Source: Marthasterias glacialis
Taxonomy: Eukaryota; Echinodermata; Asteroidea; Forcipulatida; Asteriidae
Direction: 5' to 3'
Length of the DNA: 64,000 nt
NCBI GenBank assembly: GCA_911728455.2
Contig: OU452226.1
Coordinates: forward strand, 25,637,128-25,701,127
Shown here: positions 48,801 to 57,800 of the stretch, in pieces
Layout of the letters: each line of letters opens with the position of its first letter
How positions within the stretch are numbered: position 1 is the first letter of the stretch
Made by a program: the position numbers and the translations under genes
Notes under the pieces: generated by a model
What the model saw: only the letters and a program-made list of their open reading frames with translations
The model's database searches: none
What the model was told of the DNA's origin: nothing

Positions 48801-51800
48801 TTGACCAATTGGATCATGCCTTTTGGTCATGTGACCTCGGTCATACTCGGTCACACAAACTAAGGTGTGTGGGCGGGGCTTGTTGCCGAAGCCGGAACGG
48901 TCTATAGGCAGGAGGCAGTATGTGGTCACGAAGAATATCAACATAAACACTTGTGTTGATATTTTTTGTAACCAGTACCAACACACTGACACCAGCAGAG
49001 ATCATGTAGTCCTATAAACCATGATGCTAGAGCCCCAGTAAACTGTAAAACAGTGACGTCCCCGTTGGATTTGTACATGAGGTCGGAGCAAGGACCTCCT
49101 CGGTCTGTCAAGACACACTGATCTCTTTGGTTGAAGTCCCTGTTTCCATGGGTAGACATGCTCAGACCCACAAACATACATTCCATGTTGATCAAATCCT
49201 CAACTGAATAGAAATTCATCATAACAGGGTAATTCCATGCAAATAATGAAAATTTGATTTCTGTTACCTGTCATGCCTGTAAAATAAAAATCACTGTGGT
49301 GCTCAATCTACTCTACTGAATTGTTTTCTTTTTGTACTTGATAGAAAATTATTTATATCCTGTACTGTATGTTCATGTAGCAACATGTAACCTGTTAGAA
49401 ATTTGATCCCAAATAATGATGTGCTTCAAAAGCACAAACAACAAAATTAATGATTGTTTCCTTTTTCCTCTTGACTTGAATTATTGATGTGTGTTTTTTC
49501 TCAATTGTTTACCCAGTGTGGGATTTTGTTCCAAAGTGTACAATTATGCATCTTGTCATTTTGTAGTGTGGTAAATTGTAACTGTGATTTATGTTTTTAA
49601 TCATTTTTCTTCATGTCTACAGTTCATAGTATAGATACAACTCAAGCGATGTTTTTGCCAGTCGGCGCTTCCATCTCCCTTCTTGTTATGTTTTTCTTCT
49701 TTGATTCAATGCAAATGGTCTTCGCTGTTTGCACAGCAGGTATGTATACTACAGGAAATAGTTTACCCTAGTACGTATGGATCTGAACCACCAAGCTTAA
49801 AGTTGGCCACATACTTCTGTTTTTAAATGAAAAGAATTATTGAAATAGTTGTTTAATCAATTTTGGGGCGAACAAAGAATTTAAAAATGTATTTAAAAAT
49901 TTACCCAGTCAGTTTCCCTTGTGGTTTATTGCTTAATAATTTTTATGTATTGAAAACTCTCCTGACAATTGAATATTTCTTACAATTTTACTCACGAGAC
50001 CCTTTTCAATACCACTGCACTTTATCATAAAGAAATATATAAATATAAAATCACCATCACTGATCTCTAATCCAAACAATTAATTGTACTAATAAACCCA
50101 AACAGTGCCAGCTTCAAGGACCTCATGCAGATACTTAGCAATTATTGTTTGTACTGCAGGAAAAAAAAATCACTTATGCTTCGAGCCAAATGTGTTTACA
50201 TCTGAGATTACTTTGACATGAACCACAGCTGGAAATGAAACACAGCAATATGGGAAAGTCTCAGGAGTCACTGACTTTTATAGTTGGTTGTTGAGGTTGT
50301 AGGTGTATAAAGAGACGTTGCATAGTGGGTGGGGCGGGGTGGAGGGGGGGGGGGGGTATCCAAGAACAAATCCTTCCCTAAATGGGGACATGAAGTTTCT
50401 GCGGAAAATGCTGCTGTGGCTTTCTAATACATGGTCAAAAAGTAATAAAATTTACATTTCCATTACAGCAATTCAATTACATGAATTCAATACATCAAAC
50501 TGGATGCATCTATTTTAATAAAATTTCAACTAAATCTCTCATGAAGAGAAAGTTCCTCCTTTTTTTTCAAAGAGTAAATTGATTTACATCCTCCAGTTTA
50601 GAAGAAACACTCCCTACAAATTAAAAACCAAACCAAGTCTTACTGAAACCAATGACAAATAATATCTTGCGTTGGGAGATTTTGTGCTGGTTTATGTTGA
50701 CTACAGCAAGCCAAATAAGAAATGTTATGAGTTTTTTTTTTCTCTTTTCATTTCCTTTTTTTTTTTTTTGGGGGGGGGGGGGGGGGGGTTGTCCTCAAAT
50801 GCTATTTGGTCATCCTTTGAACTGTATAATCAGTGAGGTTTCAGATTGAAATGATTGATACTTAGTTTGTTGTTTGATAATTCTCTATACTGTGTCGTTT
50901 CTTTAAAAAACTCTTGTAAAAGTGGCTGTTTTGAAGCCTAATAGGCAAACAAACAAAACCAATTAAAATTGTATCTGCATCGACTGCAGATGTCAGAGGA
51001 AGTTGGCTTACCTACAAAATAATACTATTTTAATGAAATTGTTCTGCCTCTAAATCCAAAAATCCAAAGTGTTACTTTAAAAGGATGATAAGCTACCTCT
51101 TCATACCACCCCCTCCACTCCCCCACCTTGGCAGTGTTCAATTCAAGGTTATGTTTAGATCGTGTATAATTTATTCAACAAGCTAGACACTGGGAAGTCA
51201 ATATCTTGCATTTATTATTACTGTTTCATTTCCAGAAAGCACCAGTAGAACTAAGTCTTCAATAAATAAAAAACTTGATATCAAAACAAGCTGGTTTATT
51301 GTTCATGTGAAACTGAAAGCAAATCAAAGTTAAACTGTATTACTACTAACGTAGAGAGTGTAGTGGCGCCATTATTGATACAGTGAAATTCACTTTACTT
51401 TCACATCCGCATAAATTATAAACTGTGTGAATGTTTGTTCCAATGCAGTATGTACCATGCTCAAATTTCCGCTCTACATTAATTAGCATCCATTAATATA
51501 TGCGTACATGAGTAATAATATGTTGTTATGCCTGAATATTGATTCATTAAAAAACCTTGATTATGTTTCCCCCCGCAGTATTAGCTACAGTAGCCTTTGC
51601 GTTCCTGCTGTTGCCGATGTGCCAGTATTTATTAAGGCCTTGCTCCAATGGAACAAAGTAAGTTTAATAATTATTACAATACTGACTCCTCTGCCAACCC
51701 AAAGGCAATCCCTTCCCCCTCCACCTCCCCCCTCCACCTCCCCCCACCCCAAGGCATTATTTCTGAGATTAGTAACATTGTGACAGGAACAGGAATCAGA

Positions 51801-54800
51801 GAGGCATTGTTTCTGAGATTAGTAACATTGTTACAGGAACAGGAATCACATTGTTTCTGAGATTAGTAACATTGTTACAGGAACAGGAATCAGAGATTCA
51901 TTTCGTGGATGAGATTCCTCAGAATTTTTCTGGATTTCAAGATTTTACCAAATAATTGTTAACTTTGTTTTTTTCTTTTTTTGTTGTTTTTTTGTTTGTT
52001 ATAATGTCATTTACATACATCTAGGCCCTTGTAAAGCCTTAACATAGTACATGTACTGTATTTTGACTACACCAAGGTGCTTGCCCAATCTACATTTAAG
52101 CACAGAATGCTGCCATTAATGCAAGTTATGGCTTGATTGGTCTAGCCGCCAAAACCCTCCACCAGTGTTTCGTGGATTTGTCATTTTCATCCACTCTCCT
52201 TCCTGTCAATTTCTGTAAATGATTTGTCTTGAGTTTACATAAAAATCATGCAGAAAACCAAATGTCTGATTCCTTTACTCATTGGAGCTGGAGGAACCAT
52301 GGAAAGGATGGGGGTGATGTTGATGGACTCCACAAAATAACGAGTTGTACTAAAACTTTTCACTAACCATAGCATTATAGTGCTATAGAGACTTGTGTTA
52401 CTTTTGGCTGGAGAAAAAACATAAAAACTACAGCGTGCATTAATGATGTGACTATAAATACCGCAAAAGGGCAACGATGTCTTAAAGATATGTATTTTTA
52501 TGTGAGGGATACATTTTATAATTCCTTTTTATAAAAGCAATATCCTCTTGATATAAAGGCAACATCTGTTAGGATATGAAGATTAGTCTGAGTTTTGCAT
52601 ACCTGCAAGTCCAGCTGTGTAGTGTTTTCTAAACACAAATTGTTGAAAATTAATTAATGTACATGATTTCTATAACGTCTGAAGTCCAAATGTTGACCAA
52701 AGAGTTCAGTAAATATAAAAGGAAAGAAATATTGAGCTCTTAAAGCAATTATCTGGTGGGTACTGTTGTCTTGAAGTTTGAGCCTTATAGTCACTGAACA
52801 TTATTCATTTATTTCATGTTATGTACCTCATAAACATGTTAAAAAATTGTGGTCTTCACAGATTCAGTTGAATGGATTGATATTTCCCACCTTTACGCTG
52901 TTGATCTAATTTTGCTGCAACTTGTTGGGGAAAATGAACTAGTCCATCAAAACCAAATCAATGATGAGAACAATTTTCATCTGATTGCTTATAAATTGCT
53001 TCTCTTTTTTTGGCGAAAAAGGAACAGATGAAACCATGAAGCACTTGCAATCTCTCAGTTTCACAACCTGGACATATCTGATCAAAAGCCAGTACACATT
53101 TTTGCCACGGTACACCTTCTGCTATACACCTCTCACAGGTTATCATCACACCCATTTACACAAGAGTGAAATCTGAAATATTTGTGCATCAGAATCTAAA
53201 GAAGAAGGGCCCTTCATAACGAGGAGGACGAGAATCGCCATGGTTACAGGGTTTCCCTAGAGATCATCGTGGACTGGTTCATATACAAACACAAGAGCCC
53301 CTAGTTAGAATGGGTCACATAATCAAATGGTTTTGGATTGGTGGCAAGAAAACTTGGGTTGGGGATTCAGAGGGACGCCTGAGGATATCCGGTCTTCTTA
53401 AGAGCAACTCTTGACGTCTTATATGTCATCCCTCAATCTTCTATCACCACCTGCTCTGGTGATGTACACTGTACATGAAATTCAGAGGAGATCTACACCT
53501 TTGGCAATGTGTCTACCGTTAATGCATTCATAGTTTGAGTGAATACATAACAAGGCATGGCGTGTGAGAACAAACAAAGCGAACCTCAGTATAATTCATT
53601 CAGAGGCGTGTAGTTGTTTCCATACTTTATTTTAGCGACAACGGTTTCAAATAAATTGAGGTGAAGAGAAAGCTTGTGAATGGACAGCTTTTTGGCTGTG
53701 AAAGCTTCTGATATAAGTGTCAATCATCCCAAAATAAGAAGTTTGTAAATCGTGTTTTTCAAGAGAAGAGAAAGTGACCATCCAGGCAATTTTAATTAAC
53801 AGTATGCTAAAATATACCCAACCATGTTTTAATTATACATTTTTCTGGAAAGATATTTCAAAATCAAATTTACACCTGTTTTTTTTTAATGACACATGTA
53901 TGGTTCTGTTGAAACTGAATAGTTGAATGCCAATCATAAACCCATACATGAAATACCATCCCTATTAATAAGTAAACATCTAGTTATTATTTAATGTGAA
54001 ATGAAGCATGAATAGTATGCCCATCTACATGATTGATGGGCTGTGTTTCTGACCTACTTGTTCAAGTTTAATGCCGCCATTCATGTGGATGTGATCGTAG
54101 ACATTGTTAGAATCTGACTAACAGAGGCAACCATAGGGGTATTCCACACTGGTTTGCATGAAATTTTATGAAAGTGAACAATCTTTTTCCCATTTCCCTG
54201 TGTGTAGAAGCAATAAAGAACACAGATGTATTGACTGTATTTTTGATGGCATGAGGACGCTTTCAACTGCTAATTTCCTTGCATCACAATTACAGTTTTA
54301 TCTTATTTTGACTGGCTGTATGTTGTTTCCTTGTTTCATTAGCCAAATAGTAATAATATCAGCAAAGAAAAAAACCACACCATGTAGTCAAAAAAAGGGT
54401 TTCGGGTTGGCTCAGTGGTTTCTTTCCCTGCCTTTCACCTCTGTGGACCCCGGTTTGAATCCCTGACTGGAGCCTTGCATGTGGATTGGGTTTTCAGTCC
54501 TATTCGGGGTTTTCCTCCCACATCTAAAACTGACATTTCTTCAACATCTTCTCTACACAGGTATTTTCAGGCCTATACAGGTCACAGTGCTAGTCACTAT
54601 TGAGAGTCCCTTGGTTTCATTACCAGAAAGATATAAAATAAAAAAAATAAAAAAATAAATAAAATACTGTGAATGTCCCTGTGTGTAATAAGCTATTAAT
54701 GGATTCAGACGATGTTACCCATTTGGTCTCAGTTAGGTTACATTAATTGGAATGGGATCAAACAGAGATGGATGGTCCATGATAAATGCTTGCATGTATT

Positions 54801-57800
54801 GTCGTCTTTACTTGAAAGAATTAAAACTCTGGGCACTGCTACTGAAGCTGTAACTACTCATGTCCCCTAAGAGTTAACCCTTGTATCGAAACCACGGCTG
54901 TGAAAGAGAAGTGGTTGGCCGATAGAAAGTGGCCCGCAATACAAAAGTACGTGTACATGTGTATCTGCACAATTCCCAAGCTTTCTCTCCAGTTGAAAGT
55001 AAATCTTAGGGTGTACTTATGGATGGTAAAGGATTGGCCGAGTTTGGAAGGATCCCTTTGCAAAACCAAAAGGAACGGCTGCTCCTACTAGAGTGCTTTG
55101 TTTAGTCTCTTGATATGAAAGTTGATATGTTTTCTTTAATGTATTTCATTTGATCATGTGGTGTGTTTAGTCTCTTGATGTGAAAGTTGATATGTTTTTT
55201 TTTAAATGTATTTTTATTTGATCATGTGATATGTATGGGCAGTTTAGAGTGGCAGGTCATAGGGTTCAGTTTCTACATGTGAGGGGATTTTAACCAGTTG
55301 CCACTAGAGATCTTCCATTTTTTTCCCGTCCAGCCTGCGGGATTTTTTTCTTGGAATTGCCGGAATCTCTTGATGTTTATTTTATTTTTTGTACCACTGG
55401 CACAAAGAAACTCTGACTTGACAAAGCCAAGAGAACAAAGATTCTCTTTGAAGCACCAAGATTTTTGGATTCTCTATTGAGAAAAAGTCAAATTCACACA
55501 CAGTGAATTGCAAAACCTCGACCAATAGCTACGGCTGAAAATTACTCTTAAACCTAACGAAGGATCAATACTCGGTTCACTCAATTTACCCAATTAAAGT
55601 TATCCTCTTGGAACAAAAGGACAAAGGTCTGGAAATGAGGTTACACAATAACCCCTGCATAATGGGTGATGGGTGAAATATTCATCTCCATCTGTCCTCT
55701 TTGTGTGGCTGAAATGAAGCGTTAACAACATGTGCTTGCGCTGTGCATGCGCAGTAGTGGAACGCCCAGGCAACCTGTGTTCTGAGCTTCATATTTCACC
55801 CAAAAATACAAAACTGACTTCACCCATTTGCTGGGCTTGGAAAATAATAACGTCTTATTACGTCATCCGGCAGCAATTGGTAAAGATATCGGTTTCTACA
55901 TGATTTAGCTTAGACTATATTAACTTCATGATCAGGCATTTTAATTCAGACCAGTGTCATGCATGTAATTTTGAGATCAAAAAAATGAGAGCATCTTCCA
56001 AAATCTGTCCTCCGGTTCTGCCTGAGTTTGATGATTTCAGTATTGTATAGCCCAGACATGCTGATCTTATAGTGATAGATGAGGTTGGATTGAATAAAGG
56101 AATGATCAGAGCATGGTGGTACCTCTGAATGGGAGCCTGAGAGATTAGGGGTTGATGAGTTTAACTCCTTCTGGTCCTTGCTCTATGATCAAAGTAAGCA
56201 AGTATGCCATCAGTTGAGTTGTCCAAGTTATTCTTTAGTTGTTGTAAATCAGTTAGGATCTATGAGTATTCTAACAAAGTAATGACACCCAATAACTCAT
56301 CATCACATTCAGCAGATAACAGGTGCTGGTTATAAGTTAGAACAATTACTGATGGTTAACACATGTTGTCCTCAAAGCATTTCAATGTGCAAGCAAAGTT
56401 GACCCATCTGTGTAGCTGCAATATATCACTTTGACCATGGATGACTGGCTTTCAAGTACGTGTCACAACAGGGGTCCTTGACCATGGAACTTCTCTACAT
56501 TTACATTTTTAATTTTACTTTGTACACTGGTGTTCTGGTTCAATTCCCAGTAATTGAAAAGTCTAGCATACACCAGGGACCAAGTCCATGCCATTGTGTG
56601 CTTAACTAGAATTATTAGCTTAGGGTTAAAACCAAATTTGTATGCAAGCTGTGTAGGTGAAGAATCTTTAATGATTCATGCGTGCTGTCAACATTCTTGA
56701 GTGAGGCTAGCACATTGTACCCTTTCAAAGGCCTGGAATTTAATCTGAGAGAGGGCAAGGCCATTTTCATTTTGCAAAGGGCGCTTCTCATGGGAAAAGT
56801 CTATGGGAAACTTTTGAAGGGGCACCAAGGCCAAGATCAGGACCACAAAGGCCATGGCCTCCATGGGCTTTTGTTTAGTTCCAAGCCTGCTTTCAGTAGT
56901 ATGGCATTGGGACCAGGTGTGGATTTCACAAAGCACTAAAGTCGTGTTCCCATTGGACTTTTTCTTCCGCGGCCACGCGGAAAGTTACCGTGACTGGATT
57001 AGGTGTAGTTCTACCGTGCGTTCCCACTTGGACTTAAATTCCGCGACGGAACAGTTAACTCGTTCTCCAAAACTGGTAGATCGTCACACATCGAGGGCGC
57101 TGTGCACAGTCACCTTTGACCTAAGCAGGATACGACGTATCTGTGACGTAATTTTCGCAGCAACTGGACGAGATTGGAAATAGCGTTGTTTTTGTTTTGC
57201 ATATGGTACATGTACACACGCTGCATATGGTATGATGGTCAGTGAAAACGAGACAGGGAACCATACTTCCATTTTCGCGCGCCCTCTGTGTGTGTATACA
57301 GTACAGGAAGTGGTGTTATTTGCATAGCGTTTTACACCATGGTCGCGGTAGGTTTACAGCGCGGAGCGTTCCCATTGGACTTTTTATCGGCCCTGATAAC
57401 TTACCGTGGCTGCGCGGAAATCTTCCGCGACCTCATTCGGCCTGTTAGTTTTACATCACGGTCGCGGTAAGTTGACAGGGAGGTCAGTTTAACATGCGTT
57501 CCCATTGGATTTAATTTTGTCATTCTACAGAAAAGACGCGGTACTTTAGCAAAAATAAATGCAATGGGAACATGACTTAAGACTAGTCTTATCTTGAGTT
57601 AGGATGAGTCACTGGTTCTAACTCCTAAGTTAGGACTAGTCCTAAGTTAGGACTAGTTTTGTGAAATCCACCCCAGGGCCAAATGTCATGGCTCTGCTAA
57701 CATAAGCAAAAGTCCATGAATACTGTAAGCGTGTTGTGCAGGTTAGCCAAATTTCATGGCTCTTCTAACATAAGCAAAAGTCCATGAATACTGTAAGCGT

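Larger units (their letters stand above)
44855..49622 (+). other. SPPL3: SPPL3 intron 3
   Basis: A 4.8 kb intron. It starts with a ~35 bp minisatellite (44936-45510), then a SINE fragment (45929-46023), a poly-G run near 46642, MITE copy 4 (46814-47120), a short ACAATCACAAATG tandem stretch (47305-47420) and a Tc1/mariner transposase fossil on the opposite strand (48430-49222) split by a MITE. Confidence 0.8.
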
